Shown: positions 32,862-43,005 of the stretch, one piece after another
Numbering within the stretch: the first letter of the stretch is position 1
How the letters are laid out: every line of letters begins with the position of its first letter
Assembly: GCF_046054165.1 (NCBI RefSeq)
Contig: NZ_JBFNXK010000011.1
Span: forward strand, 1-64,000
Origin: Celerinatantimonas sp046054165
Lineage (GTDB): Bacteria > Pseudomonadota > Gammaproteobacteria > Enterobacterales > Celerinatantimonadaceae
Direction of reading: 5' to 3'
DNA: 64,000 bases
Position numbers and translations under genes: made by a program
The notes under the pieces: model-generated
What the model was told of the DNA's origin: nothing
What the model saw: only the letters and a program-made list of their open reading frames with translations
Databases searched by the model: none

Positions 32862-34025
32862 CTATTTCAATCCTACGGCATACCGTAATGCTTGCCGTTT
32901 TAAAACACCACTATGCTCAGCCAGCGACAATCCCCATCGCCGCAGTTTGCCAACCATCGGATGTGAATGCGAAAAACTCTTATAAAGGACATCCATTGCC
33001 GACTGCATTAACAAATTATCAGCCTGACGAACCCGTTGATAGCGTCGTAACATCCGTGATACCGATTCATAATCGTCCAATGAGACTTTTTCTAACAGTT
33101 CCAATAATAACGAAACATCCTTGAATCCAATATTGACTCCCTGCCCAGCTAAAGGATGAATGGTATGTGCCGCATCTCCTGCGAGTATGACTCGACCAGC
33201 GCCATAGTGATGAGCATGCTGACGAGTTAATGGAAAGCTAGCCCAATTAAGCAATTCAAAATCTCCAGGTAAAGCAGGAAACCCAGCGATAATTTGCTGT
33301 TTCAACTGAGCGGCTGATAATCTCTGTAACTGTAAAATTCGCTGGGGCGTATCATACCAAATCAGCGTCGCATAAGGCGCCATTAACGGTAAAAACGCAC
33401 GCGGACCTTCCGGATGAAACTCCTGCCAAGTCACCTCTTGCAAAGGTGCATCCAGCTTAATATTAATACTTAAACACCGCTGCCGATAATTCCAACCGGT
33501 TATTCCGATCCCAGACTGCTCCCGCACCTGAGAATGCGCACCATCGGCACCAATCATCAACCGCCCTTGTAACGGTTGTTCCTGACAATGAATCACCACG
33601 CCATCAGAGCACGATTGTAATTGCCAATCTTGCCACGGAAATAGATCGATCGCTAACCCCTCAAAGCACTGCCATAAAGCGAGTTGTACTACTCGATTCT
33701 CAATCATATATCCCAAATGATCCTGGCCGATCGTCGACGCCTGAAAATCAACCCGTTGCACCATTCCAACTTCCCAAGTTTGTAATCCGGAATAAGGCGT
33801 TAAACGCATGGCTTCAATCGCAGGCCATGCTCCGAGTTTACGGAGTAATTGTTCACTGGCTAAATTAAACGCCGACAACCGCAGATCAGGGACTGAATTG
33901 ACATCAAATGCGGTTGGTTGAGAAGGTTCGAGCAGTGCAATCGACATTCCCTGCGATGCCAAACCACAAGCTAATGCGGCTCCGATCATTCCGCCACCGG
34001 CAATGATCACATCATATTGTTTCAT
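32862..34025 (-). CDS. ubiF: 2-octaprenyl-3-methyl-6-methoxy-1,4-benzoquinol hydroxylase UbiF
   Basis: UbiF adds the last ring hydroxyl (C6) in ubiquinone synthesis under aerobic conditions, using FAD and O2. The 387-residue flavoprotein has the GxGxxG fold (DVIIAGGGMIGAALA, residues 5-19), the DG motif in GADGAHSQVRE, and GDAAHTIHPLAGQGVNIGF for FAD binding. UbiH and VisC are close relatives, but the position between the metT tRNA cluster and miaB is that of ubiF in E. coli, which decides the call. It is divergent from miaB; ribosome site weak. Confidence 0.9.
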   Translation of the reverse strand: MKQYDVIIAGGGMIGAALACGLASQGMSIALLEPSQPTAFDVNSVPDLRLSAFNLASEQLLRKLGAWPAIEAMRLTPYSGLQTWEVGMVQRVDFQASTIGQDHLGYMIENRVVQLALWQCFEGLAIDLFPWQDWQLQSCSDGVVIHCQEQPLQGRLMIGADGAHSQVREQSGIGITGWNYRQRCLSINIKLDAPLQEVTWQEFHPEGPRAFLPLMAPYATLIWYDTPQRILQLQRLSAAQLKQQIIAGFPALPGDFELLNWASFPLTRQHAHHYGAGRVILAGDAAHTIHPLAGQGVNIGFKDVSLLLELLEKVSLDDYESVSRMLRRYQRVRQADNLLMQSAMDVLYKSFSHSHPMVGKLRRWGLSLAEHSGVLKRQALRYAVGLK

Positions 34026-34214
34026 AAGTTATTCATCATTATGGCTACTGCGATAAAGTGTACCCTGTTGCTGCTTTTCACCAAAACGATCTTGGGCAGA
34101 TTTCAGCTTATATTTGGAATGAAATGTGAAAATTTTGTCAAGCTGCTAGTCAGTGGCCCTTGAAAAAAGTAAAATACGCCTCCATTTTCGAGCTATTAAT
34201 CAACGAGTGAAAAC

Positions 34215-35645
34215 ATGGCCAAAAAACTGCATATCAAAACTTGGGGCTGCCAGATGAATGAATATGATTCATCCAAAATGGCAGAACTTCTGGATGCAAC
34301 TCACGGCTATGAGCTCACAGAAGATCCTGCGCAAGCGGATGTGCTGTTGCTCAACACCTGTTCCATCCGCGAAAAAGCCCAGGAAAAAGTATTTCACCAG
34401 CTAGGCCGCTGGAAACATTTAAAAGACAAAAAAGCCGATCTAGTCATTGGCGTTGGTGGCTGCGTGGCTTCTCAAGAAGGTGACGCCATTCGTCAACGGG
34501 CTCCTTTTGTCGACATCGTTTTTGGGCCGCAAACCCTGCATCGGTTACCTGAAATGATTAAACAGGTACAGGAAAAACATGGTGCAGTGGTTGATATCAG
34601 CTTTCCTGAAATCGAAAAATTTGACCGGCTCCCTGAACCACGCGCTGAAGGACCAACGGCTTTTGTCTCCGTGATGGAAGGGTGTAATAAATACTGCTCG
34701 TTTTGTGTAGTACCCTATACGCGTGGCGAAGAAATTAGTCGCCCACTGGATGATGTTCTCTACGAAATCGCCGCACTCGCGGAGCAAGGCGTTCGAGAAG
34801 TCAATCTGCTGGGTCAAAATGTCAACGCCTACCGCGGTGAACGTTATGATGGCAGCATCTGTAGTTTCGCGGAGCTATTACGCGATGTGGCCAGTATTGA
34901 CGGTATTGACAGAATTCGTTATACAACCAGTCATCCGCTTGAATTTACTGATGACATTGTGGCAGTGTATGCAGATACTCCAGAACTGGTTAGTTTCTTA
35001 CATCTACCGGTCCAAAGTGGTTCTGATCGAATTTTGACATTGATGAAACGGCCGCATACTGCGATTGAATACAAATCCATCATTCGCAAACTGCGGAAAG
35101 TACGTCCGGATATCAATATCAGTTCTGATTTTATCGTCGGTTTTCCCGGTGAAACCGATGAAGATTTTGCAGCAACCATGAAGCTGATAGAACAAGTTAA
35201 CTTTGATATGAGCTTTAGCTTTATTTACAGCCCGCGCCCGGGAACTCCGGCGGCGGATTTACCGGATGATGTAACCGAAGACGCTAAAAAACAACGGCTG
35301 TATATTTTGCAGGATCGCATTAATCAGAATGCCATGCAATTTAGTCGTCGGATGCTGAATACCGAACAACGCATTTTAGTCGAAGGACCATCGAAGAAAA
35401 ATCCGATGGAACTTCGGGGACGGACGGAAAATAACCGAGTGGTCAATTTTGAAGGATCACCGGAACTGATTGGTCAGTTCGTGGATGTTAAAATTACCGA
35501 CGTTTTCCCGAACTCATTACGAGGGGATCTGATTCGAACCGAGGCCGAAATGGCGTTAAGGGTTCACACATCCCCTTCAGAAATCATGACGAAGAATATG
35601 GCCGAAAAACCCGATGATCTGGGTGTCTCGACCTTTACGCCATAA
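34215..35645 (+). CDS. miaB: tRNA-i6A37 methylthiotransferase MiaB
   Basis: MiaB adds a methylthio group to i6A37 of tRNAs reading UNN codons. The 476-residue radical SAM protein has the N-terminal UPF0004 domain (KTWGCQMNEYDSSKMAE, with Cys ligands including LLNTCSIREKA and GVGGCVA), the radical SAM cluster CNKYCSFC (about 157-164), and a C-terminal TRAM domain (ILVEGPSKKNPMELRGRTEN). Its last 25 residues form a nonconserved tail. It lies 121 bases before ybeZ, the usual order. Confidence 0.97.
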   Translation: MAKKLHIKTWGCQMNEYDSSKMAELLDATHGYELTEDPAQADVLLLNTCSIREKAQEKVFHQLGRWKHLKDKKADLVIGVGGCVASQEGDAIRQRAPFVDIVFGPQTLHRLPEMIKQVQEKHGAVVDISFPEIEKFDRLPEPRAEGPTAFVSVMEGCNKYCSFCVVPYTRGEEISRPLDDVLYEIAALAEQGVREVNLLGQNVNAYRGERYDGSICSFAELLRDVASIDGIDRIRYTTSHPLEFTDDIVAVYADTPELVSFLHLPVQSGSDRILTLMKRPHTAIEYKSIIRKLRKVRPDINISSDFIVGFPGETDEDFAATMKLIEQVNFDMSFSFIYSPRPGTPAADLPDDVTEDAKKQRLYILQDRINQNAMQFSRRMLNTEQRILVEGPSKKNPMELRGRTENNRVVNFEGSPELIGQFVDVKITDVFPNSLRGDLIRTEAEMALRVHTSPSEIMTKNMAEKPDDLGVSTFTP

Positions 35646-35766
35646 ATATTCAGGGAGTAATCTCCCTCTGAGGACTGAAGATGGTTGCTCATCTGTCAAT
35701 GTTTAGCGACCATCATTCAGATCCCTATATGCGAAGGAGCAATAGCCAATACGGCTTTGAGATATA

Positions 35767-36789
35767 TTGAGCACACCATTACAAACAATTGAATTTCAAC
35801 TCGAGCCGGCAGATAGCAAACGTTTAGCCAGCTTATTTGGTCCTTTTGATGATAACCTACGGCAGTTAGAACGACGACTGGGCTTAGAAATTACCTATCG
35901 AAATCAACATATTACCCTCGTAGGTCAGCCTGCTCAGGCTAAAGCGGGTGAATCCATTTTAAAACATCTTTATGTTGAAACGAAGCCATTAAAAGGCCAA
36001 GGGATTCCAGCTTTGGATCCACAACAAATCCATTTAGCGATTAAAGAAAGTGGGGTCTTGGAGCAAGAACAAGAACCTCGTCATCACGCTCAGCAAACTA
36101 CCATCAAAACCAAGCGTGGTGTGATTAAACCCCGAACCCCGAACCAATCTGATTACATCGGCCATATTCTTAATCACGATGTAACCTTCGGTATTGGCCC
36201 GGCAGGAACTGGGAAAACCTATCTGGCGGTGGCCTGTGCCGTGGACGCGCTGGAACGTCAGGAAGTTAGACGAATTTTGCTCACTCGGCCAGCGGTTGAA
36301 GCCGGTGAAAAGCTCGGTTTTCTCCCTGGGGATCTCAGTCAGAAGGTCGACCCATATCTACGGCCACTCTATGATGCATTATTTGAAATGTTAGGTTTTG
36401 AGCGTGTAGAGAAACTTATCGATAGAAATGTGATCGAAGTCGCTCCTTTAGCTTATATGCGTGGCCGAACACTAAACGATGCCTTTATTATTCTTGATGA
36501 AAGCCAGAATACCACAGTAGAACAGATGAAAATGTTCCTGACCCGGATCGGCTTCAATTCCAAGGCAGTCATTACCGGTGATATTACTCAGATCGACCTG
36601 CCCCGGCATCAGAATTCCGGGCTACGCCATGCGATTCAGGTGCTACAAGATGTTGAAACGTTAAGTTTTAATTTCTTTCAGGCGGCTGATGTGGTGCGGC
36701 ATCCGGTAGTTGCTCGAATTGTCGAAGCTTATGAAGCCTATGATGAACAACAGCGCCGAAAACAAAACGACCAAGAGGCGGACAAATAA
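35767..36789 (+). CDS. ybeZ: PhoH-like ATPase YbeZ
   Basis: The 340-residue PhoH-family ATPase has Walker A in GPAGTGKTYLAVACAVDAL (about residue 143) and Walker B in FIILDESQNTT. The N-terminal LEPADSKRLASLFGPFDDNL matches E. coli YbeZ. It partners with the RNase YbeY in ribosome maturation and quality control. The start is TTG 35767 with only a weak GAG nearby; an AAGGAGC at about 35735 is too distant. It overlaps ybeY by one base (TAATG). Confidence 0.93.
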   Translation: MSTPLQTIEFQLEPADSKRLASLFGPFDDNLRQLERRLGLEITYRNQHITLVGQPAQAKAGESILKHLYVETKPLKGQGIPALDPQQIHLAIKESGVLEQEQEPRHHAQQTTIKTKRGVIKPRTPNQSDYIGHILNHDVTFGIGPAGTGKTYLAVACAVDALERQEVRRILLTRPAVEAGEKLGFLPGDLSQKVDPYLRPLYDALFEMLGFERVEKLIDRNVIEVAPLAYMRGRTLNDAFIILDESQNTTVEQMKMFLTRIGFNSKAVITGDITQIDLPRHQNSGLRHAIQVLQDVETLSFNFFQAADVVRHPVVARIVEAYEAYDEQQRRKQNDQEADK

Positions 36790-37259
36790 TGAATGCGATT
36801 GTTGATCGACAGATTGCCTGCGATGAGCAGGGATATTTACCGTCACAGGATGAACTCGTCACCTGGGCCAGTGCAGCACTGGAGCTCTGTGAGAGTGAAG
36901 GCGAACTTACAGTTCGTCTGGTCGAGCCGGAAGAAAGTCAGGCGCTGAATCATCAGTATCGAGAAAAAAATCGGCCAACCAATGTGCTGTCATTTCCATT
37001 CCAGTCTCCTCCAGGAATCGATCTGGGTTTACTTGGTGATTTAGTGATTTGTAAATCCGTGGTTGAAAAAGAAGCTCTCGAACAAAACAAACCCTTATCG
37101 CATCATTGGGCGCATATGGTTGTACATGGTTGCCTGCATCTGCTAGGTTATGATCATATCGAAGATGATGAAGCTGAAGAGATGGAAGCTTTAGAAGTCA
37201 AAATCCTTTCAACGCTAAATATTGCAGACCCTTATCAGGTTCTGCCTACTACGGAATAA
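36789..37259 (+). CDS. ybeY: Endoribonuclease YbeY
   Basis: YbeY matures the 3' end of 16S rRNA and takes part in late 70S quality control. The 156-residue metalloprotein has the zinc motif HGCLHLLGYDH (H-x3-H-x5-H, about residues 114-124) and LVEPEESQALNHQYREKNRP then TNVLSFPF. Start codon overlaps the ybeZ stop; ybeX follows after nine bases. Length matches E. coli (155). Confidence 0.96.
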   Translation: MNAIVDRQIACDEQGYLPSQDELVTWASAALELCESEGELTVRLVEPEESQALNHQYREKNRPTNVLSFPFQSPPGIDLGLLGDLVICKSVVEKEALEQNKPLSHHWAHMVVHGCLHLLGYDHIEDDEAEEMEALEVKILSTLNIADPYQVLPTTE

Positions 37260-37268
37260 ACAATCCCC

Positions 37269-38147
37269 ATGAGCGACGAGAATCCTCACTCTGGAAGCGG
37301 TTCTGCCAAATCCTGGCTGGATAAAGTTGGCCAGTGGTTTCAGGGAGAACCGCAAAATAAACAAGAACTAGTTGACGTCATCCAAGACGCCAACGAACGG
37401 GAATTAATTGACAGTAACACCAAAGAAATGATCGAAGGTGTTCTGGAAGTTGCCGACTTGAAAGTTCGGGATATTATGATCCCTCGCTCTCAAATGATCA
37501 CCATTGATATTACCGAGACTGTTGATCAATTTCTGCCTACGATTATTCATGCGGGACATTCAAGGTTCCCGGTAATCAATGAAGATAAAGACCATATCGA
37601 AGGTATTTTACTCGCAAAAGACCTGTTACTTTATGGATTTGATAACCACCATGAACCGTTGGAGTTACCGCAAATCATCCGACCGGCAGTGGTGGTTCCT
37701 GAAAGTAAACGTATCGATAAGTTACTGAAAGAATTTCGTTCAGAACGTTATCACATGGCGATTGTTGTCGATGAATTCGGGGGCGTTTCAGGACTGGTGA
37801 CCATTGAAGATATTCTGGAGCTGATCGTTGGCGATATCGAAGATGAATTTGTTAAAGGCCAAGAATTACGCCAAAATATCCGCCGGATCAATAATTCCAC
37901 CTTTGCGGTCAGTGCCCTCACCGATATCGATGATTTTAACGATGCCTTTCGCTGTGAACTCAGTGATGATGAAGTGGACACTATCGGAGGACTGGTTACC
38001 CATGCCTTTGGGCACCTGCCCGCTCGAGGTGAAAAAATCACCATTGCCAACTTTCATTTTAAAGTCAGTAGTGCCGATCGACGTCGAGTCATTCAGCTAC
38101 AGGTAACCATTCCCGAATCACTGGATAACTCAAATATTGACGGCTAA
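37269..38147 (+). CDS. ybeX: CBS-domain protein CorC/YbeX
   Basis: The 292-residue cytosolic protein has two CBS domains (VRDIMIPRSQMITIDITETV and the second around PAVVVPESKRIDKLLKEFRS then FGGVSGLVTIEDILELIVGD) and a C-terminal CorC/HlyC domain (DEVDTIGGLVTHAFGHLPAR). It has no DUF21 membrane part, as in E. coli YbeX, linked to magnesium/cobalt efflux and, more recently, to ribosome metabolism with YbeY. The lnt frame overlaps its last 11 bases. Confidence 0.94.
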   Translation: MSDENPHSGSGSAKSWLDKVGQWFQGEPQNKQELVDVIQDANERELIDSNTKEMIEGVLEVADLKVRDIMIPRSQMITIDITETVDQFLPTIIHAGHSRFPVINEDKDHIEGILLAKDLLLYGFDNHHEPLELPQIIRPAVVVPESKRIDKLLKEFRSERYHMAIVVDEFGGVSGLVTIEDILELIVGDIEDEFVKGQELRQNIRRINNSTFAVSALTDIDDFNDAFRCELSDDEVDTIGGLVTHAFGHLPARGEKITIANFHFKVSSADRRRVIQLQVTIPESLDNSNIDG

Positions 38148-39747
38148 TCATCGACTGGAATACAGCCCGCTAGTGCTGATTCAGAAGCCCTTTATTGCCT
38201 GCTTAATTGCATTACTAGCAGGCCTATTGGCCCCATTTGCATTTGCGCCATATCACCTATGGCCTCTAAGTATCCTCTCGATGGCTGGCTTGTTTTTCTT
38301 AATTCAACGCGTTCGGACACCCTTTCGAATTGGATTCTGTTATGCCATAGGTTTTTATGGATATGGGCTAAGTTGGATCCATGTCAGTATTTATCAATTT
38401 GGCGGCATTCCGCTATGGGGGAGCTTTTTCCTCGTTGGATTGCTCGTTATTTATCTGGCCTTATTCCCAGCTTTTTCTTGCTGGTTAGCGGCCAAATGGC
38501 CTTCTCATCATTCACTGACTTTTGCACTCTTAGGATTCCCGGGATGTTGGCTGCTGGGGGAATGGCTACGAGCCAGACTCTTTACCGGATTTCCTTGGCT
38601 AATGCCGGGCTATAGTCAAATTTATAGTCCATTATCCGGTTATGCCAGCAGTTTCGGCGTTTATGGGGTAACCCTAGTCTTACTGTGTTGTGCTGGTTTA
38701 TTGGTTTGCTGGCTCAGCCGGCCACGCCACCTGATCAGTTTAATCGTATTAGCACTGATTGTTTCAGGCGGCACACTTCTCAAGTGGGTCACTTTTACAC
38801 ATGCGCATTCTCCAGTTCGCATTGCACTGGTTCAGGGAAATGAAGCGATTGAAACCAAATGGGCCCCAGAAAACCGAATGCCAACCTTAAAACGCTACTG
38901 GCAACTCACCGAACAACAAAATAATACCGATATCATCGTCTGGCCTGAATCGGCACTGCCGCTTCTTGAATCTCAGGCCAGTGCTTATTTAACCGCGCTG
39001 GATCAAACCCTAACCCAAAAGCAACAGGCACTGGTCACCGGCATTATTCATCGCAGTGCAACCGGCCAATACTACAATGCACTAATTGTACTCGGACAAA
39101 AGACCAAACCGGGCAGCCATTCAGCACCTTACCAATTCAATAATCAGGATCGTTATTACAAACGGCATTTACTCCCAATCGGTGAATTCGTACCGTTTGA
39201 AAAATGGCTCCGCCCTCTGGCAAAACTTTTTAATTTACCTATGTCCTCTTTCTCCAGAGGGACAAATCAACAGTCTGATATTCTCGTGAATGGACATCAC
39301 TGGCTGAGTGCTATCTGCTATGAAATTGCTTTTGGCAACGAAATCCAATCGCTGATCAGCCAACAAACCGATGCAATTTTAACTATTAGTAACGATACCT
39401 GGTTTGGCCGATCGATCGGTCCAGCACAACATCTGGAAATCGCACAAATGCGAGCCCTTGAATTTCAGCGCCCCGTCGTGCGAGGGACCAACACGGGCTA
39501 TACAGCGCTTATCAATAGTCACGGCCAAATAACTAAACAACTCCCCATCTATAAAACCGCAGTACTTCATGGTGAAATGACGCCCCGAACAGGGCAAACA
39601 CCTTATCAACGCTGGGGACTATGGCCCGTTTACCTATTTGAGTTCATTGCCGCGATGCTTATGATCCAGCAAATAAGATCCCGAATAAAATTAAATAAAG
39701 TTCAGATCCAATCATCGAATAAAGTGGAATCAAATGCAGATAACTGA
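38137..39747 (+). CDS. lnt: Apolipoprotein N-acyltransferase Lnt
   Basis: Lnt transfers a third acyl chain to the N-terminal Cys of lipoproteins in the inner membrane, allowing Lol sorting. The 536-residue protein has an N-terminal block of membrane helices (to about 220) and a nitrilase domain with the triad Glu in VWPESALPLL, Lys in YYKRHLLPIGEFVPFEKWLR, Cys in SAICYEIAFGNE. The TTG start at 38137 overlaps ybeX and has no clear ribosome site; a GTG at 38173 is possible. Confidence 0.95.
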   Translation: MTANHRLEYSPLVLIQKPFIACLIALLAGLLAPFAFAPYHLWPLSILSMAGLFFLIQRVRTPFRIGFCYAIGFYGYGLSWIHVSIYQFGGIPLWGSFFLVGLLVIYLALFPAFSCWLAAKWPSHHSLTFALLGFPGCWLLGEWLRARLFTGFPWLMPGYSQIYSPLSGYASSFGVYGVTLVLLCCAGLLVCWLSRPRHLISLIVLALIVSGGTLLKWVTFTHAHSPVRIALVQGNEAIETKWAPENRMPTLKRYWQLTEQQNNTDIIVWPESALPLLESQASAYLTALDQTLTQKQQALVTGIIHRSATGQYYNALIVLGQKTKPGSHSAPYQFNNQDRYYKRHLLPIGEFVPFEKWLRPLAKLFNLPMSSFSRGTNQQSDILVNGHHWLSAICYEIAFGNEIQSLISQQTDAILTISNDTWFGRSIGPAQHLEIAQMRALEFQRPVVRGTNTGYTALINSHGQITKQLPIYKTAVLHGEMTPRTGQTPYQRWGLWPVYLFEFIAAMLMIQQIRSRIKLNKVQIQSSNKVESNADN

Positions 39748-39882
39748 TGAACCTTAGCCAAACTCACTGAGAAATTGACCAGAATTAACTCTAACTATTG
39801 TTGTATTCGATGGGAGTGAGTATCCTATATGACTTCAACAAGATTCGTATAGAACAATCTAATTTTCCGGAAATTATCACCC

Positions 39883-42465
39883 ATGCAAGAGCAATACAAT
39901 CCGCACGACATTGAGCCCAGCATTCAGCAAAAATGGGAAACCCAAAAAACTTTTAAGGTCACCGAGCAACCTGGTAAAGAGAAATTCTACTGTCTATCAA
40001 TGTTTCCTTATCCCAGCGGACGACTGCACATGGGCCATGTCCGAAATTACACGATCGGTGATGTAATTTCACGCTACCAACGCATGCAGGGTAAAAATGT
40101 GTTACAGCCAATGGGTTGGGATGCTTTTGGCCTACCCGCTGAAAATGCAGCGATTAAAAACAATACCGCGCCTGCGAAATGGACCTATGAAAACATCGCC
40201 TACATGAAAAAACAGCTCAAACAGCTGGGCTTTGGTTATGACTGGGATCGCGAAATCGCAACCTGTCGCCCGGAATACTATCGCTGGGAACAATGGTTTT
40301 TCACTAAATTATTTGAAAAGGGTCTGGTCTACAAAAAAATGTCGACCGTGAACTGGGATCCTGTCGATCAAACCGTATTAGCTAACGAACAGGTTATTGA
40401 TGGCCGAGGCTGGCGTTCTGGAGCACCTGTGGAACAAAAAGAGATCCCACAGTGGTTTATTAAAATTACGGATTATGCTCAAGAATTGCTCGATGATTTA
40501 GACCAGATGGATGAATGGCCTGAGCAAGTTAAAACCATGCAACGCAATTGGATCGGTCGCTCTGAAGGGGTCGAACTGACATTTGATGTCGCAGGCCAGA
40601 ATCAGTCATTCAATGTATATACTACGCGTCCGGACACTATTTTCGGGGTAACCTATGTCGGTGTCGCCGCACAACATCCACTGGCTTTAAAAGCAGCCGA
40701 AAACAATCCAGAACTAGCGAAATTCATCGACGCTTGTAAAAATACCAAAGTGGCAGAAGCCGATATGGCCACCATGGAAAAACTAGGTGTAGACACCGGT
40801 TTGAAAGCGATTCACCCATTAACCGGTCAAGAAGTACCGATTTGGGCGGCTAACTTTGTGTTAATGGATTATGGTTCAGGTGCCGTAATGGCCGTTCCGG
40901 CTCATGACCAACGCGATTACGAGTTTGCCAGTAAATATGGGCTCGATATCAAACCGGTTATTTTAACTGAGGCCGGTGAAGCCCCGGATGTCAGCGAACA
41001 AGCTTATACCGAAAAAGGGAAACTGTTTAACTCCAGCGAATTTGATGGCTTGGCTTTTCAGGAAGCATTTAATGCCATTTCCGGCCATTTAGAGTCACTC
41101 GGAAAAGGCCAGAAAAAAGTAAACTTCCGTTTGCGTGACTGGGGTGTTTCCCGTCAGCGCTACTGGGGAACCCCGATCCCGATGTTAAATCTGGAAAACG
41201 GAGATGTCGTCCCGGTTCCTGAAGAACAACTCCCGGTTCGCTTACCTGAAGATGTCGAAATGACCGGCGTTATTTCACCGATTAAAGCCGATCCGACTTG
41301 GTCTGAAACCACGTATAACGGTCAGAAAGCATGGCATGAAACCGACACTTTCGATACGTTTATGGAATCAAGTTGGTACTTTGCAAAATTCTGTTCAACC
41401 AGTAACGACGTGATGCTGGATCCGGAAACCGCTAATTACTGGCTTCCAGTCGATCAATATATTGGTGGGATTGAACACGCCATTTTGCATTTGCTTTATG
41501 CTCGCTTCTTCCACAAATTATTGCGGGATGCCGGTCTGGTCAACTCAGATGAACCCTTCAAACGGTTACTCACCCAAGGAATGGTGCTGGCTGATGCTTT
41601 CTTCTATGAAGATGATCAAGGCGGTAAAAACTGGGTATCTCCATTAGATGCCGATGTCACACGTGATGATAAAGGCCGGATCACCAGTGCCAAACAGATC
41701 AGCACTGGCCGTGAATTGCAATATTCCGGCATGAGTAAAATGTCAAAATCGAAAAATAATGGTATTGACCCTCAGGTGATGGTTGAAAAATATGGGGCTG
41801 ATACCGTTCGATTATTTATGATGTTTGCCGCCCCGGCAGAACAGACTCTGGAATGGCAGGACTCTGCGGTTGAAGGTGCGCTACGTTTCTTGCGCCGAGT
41901 TTGGCGCCAGTGTTATGACCTGTTACAGGCTGGCCATGCCGACAGTTATGATGCGGCAAAATTAACCGCTGAACAGCAGGAATTACGTCGAGAATTACAT
42001 AAAACGATTACCAAAGTCAGTGATGATATTGGTCGTCGGCAAACATTTAATACCGCCATTGCCGCCATCATGGAATTAATGAACCGAATTTCCAAACAGG
42101 ACTACACGGATTCGGTCACTCGTGCCATTGGTTATGAAGCCATGACTGCGGTTATTTTAATGCTTTCGCCGATTACTCCCCATATCTGCAGCGTTCTTTG
42201 GCAGGAACTGGGACATGACCAAGATTTAGAAACCACCCCTTGGCCGGTTGCCGATGATGAAGCGATGGTTGAATCCACTAAACTGATCATCGTGCAAGTG
42301 AATGGCAAACTTCGCGCAAAACTAACGACAGCAGCAAATGCGACGCAGGAAGATGTACAGGCGCAAGCACTAGCTGACGAAAATGTGAGTCGCTTTACCG
42401 ATGGTAAAACAATTCGCAAAGTTATTTTTGTACCCGGGAAACTGCTCAATATCGTAGCGAACTAG
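39883..42465 (+). CDS. leuS: Leucyl-tRNA synthetase
   Basis: The 860-residue class I synthetase charges tRNA-Leu. The HIGH-type motif is PYPSGRLHMGHVRNYTIGD (residues 43-61), KMSKS is in MSKMSKSKNNGIDP (about 620), and the editing (CP1) domain has TTRPDTIFGVTYVGVAAQHP and the conserved GVDTG and VPAHDQRDYEFA. Length matches E. coli LeuS (860). It starts 135 bases after lnt and is followed at once by lptE. Confidence 0.98.
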   Translation: MQEQYNPHDIEPSIQQKWETQKTFKVTEQPGKEKFYCLSMFPYPSGRLHMGHVRNYTIGDVISRYQRMQGKNVLQPMGWDAFGLPAENAAIKNNTAPAKWTYENIAYMKKQLKQLGFGYDWDREIATCRPEYYRWEQWFFTKLFEKGLVYKKMSTVNWDPVDQTVLANEQVIDGRGWRSGAPVEQKEIPQWFIKITDYAQELLDDLDQMDEWPEQVKTMQRNWIGRSEGVELTFDVAGQNQSFNVYTTRPDTIFGVTYVGVAAQHPLALKAAENNPELAKFIDACKNTKVAEADMATMEKLGVDTGLKAIHPLTGQEVPIWAANFVLMDYGSGAVMAVPAHDQRDYEFASKYGLDIKPVILTEAGEAPDVSEQAYTEKGKLFNSSEFDGLAFQEAFNAISGHLESLGKGQKKVNFRLRDWGVSRQRYWGTPIPMLNLENGDVVPVPEEQLPVRLPEDVEMTGVISPIKADPTWSETTYNGQKAWHETDTFDTFMESSWYFAKFCSTSNDVMLDPETANYWLPVDQYIGGIEHAILHLLYARFFHKLLRDAGLVNSDEPFKRLLTQGMVLADAFFYEDDQGGKNWVSPLDADVTRDDKGRITSAKQISTGRELQYSGMSKMSKSKNNGIDPQVMVEKYGADTVRLFMMFAAPAEQTLEWQDSAVEGALRFLRRVWRQCYDLLQAGHADSYDAAKLTAEQQELRRELHKTITKVSDDIGRRQTFNTAIAAIMELMNRISKQDYTDSVTRAIGYEAMTAVILMLSPITPHICSVLWQELGHDQDLETTPWPVADDEAMVESTKLIIVQVNGKLRAKLTTAANATQEDVQAQALADENVSRFTDGKTIRKVIFVPGKLLNIVAN

Positions 42466-42477
42466 TTGAGATACCTC

Positions 42478-43005
42478 ATGGATAAACTAATTCAGTGCCC
42501 TTTAAGGGCACTATTTAAACGCTATCGACAGGCACTCGTGCTCGTTGTAGCTGTATCACTACTCTCGGCATGTGGCTTTCACTTACGTGGAAACTATTTG
42601 ATTAACAGTAAATTAAGTGCGCTTTATCTGGTATCCAGTGATCCTTATAGTGATCTAACACTTGATTTGGAAAACCAGTTACGTCAAAACAATATCAAAT
42701 TGCTGGATGCTCCTTCGGATCAGGCCCCAGTTGTGGAATTAAAATCACCCTCAATCACCAGTCGTATCGTTTCGGTCTATTCTGACGGAAGTGATGCCGA
42801 ATACGAACTGAGTTACCAGGTTGAAGGAACCGTCACGACCAAAGCAAATATTAAATTTCCTTTAGAAGTACAATTACATCGGGACTTTACTTCTGACAAC
42901 CATCAAGCTTTGGCTAAACTACGAGAACGGGATCTCATTGAAAAAGAGATGCACCAGATGGCAGCCGATCAAATCGTTCGCCAGTTAGCTACTATTGATT
43001 ATTAA
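42478..43005 (+). CDS. lptE: LPS assembly lipoprotein LptE
   Basis: LptE plugs the LptD barrel and helps place lipopolysaccharide in the outer leaflet of the outer membrane. The 175-residue lipoprotein has a signal with lipobox LLSACGFHLRGNY (Cys about 32). The ATG at 42478 is chosen over a TTG at 42466 because GAG lies seven bases upstream. It lies 12 bases after leuS and overlaps holA by one base (TAATG), the conserved leuS-lptE-holA order. Confidence 0.94.
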   Translation: MDKLIQCPLRALFKRYRQALVLVVAVSLLSACGFHLRGNYLINSKLSALYLVSSDPYSDLTLDLENQLRQNNIKLLDAPSDQAPVVELKSPSITSRIVSVYSDGSDAEYELSYQVEGTVTTKANIKFPLEVQLHRDFTSDNHQALAKLRERDLIEKEMHQMAADQIVRQLATIDY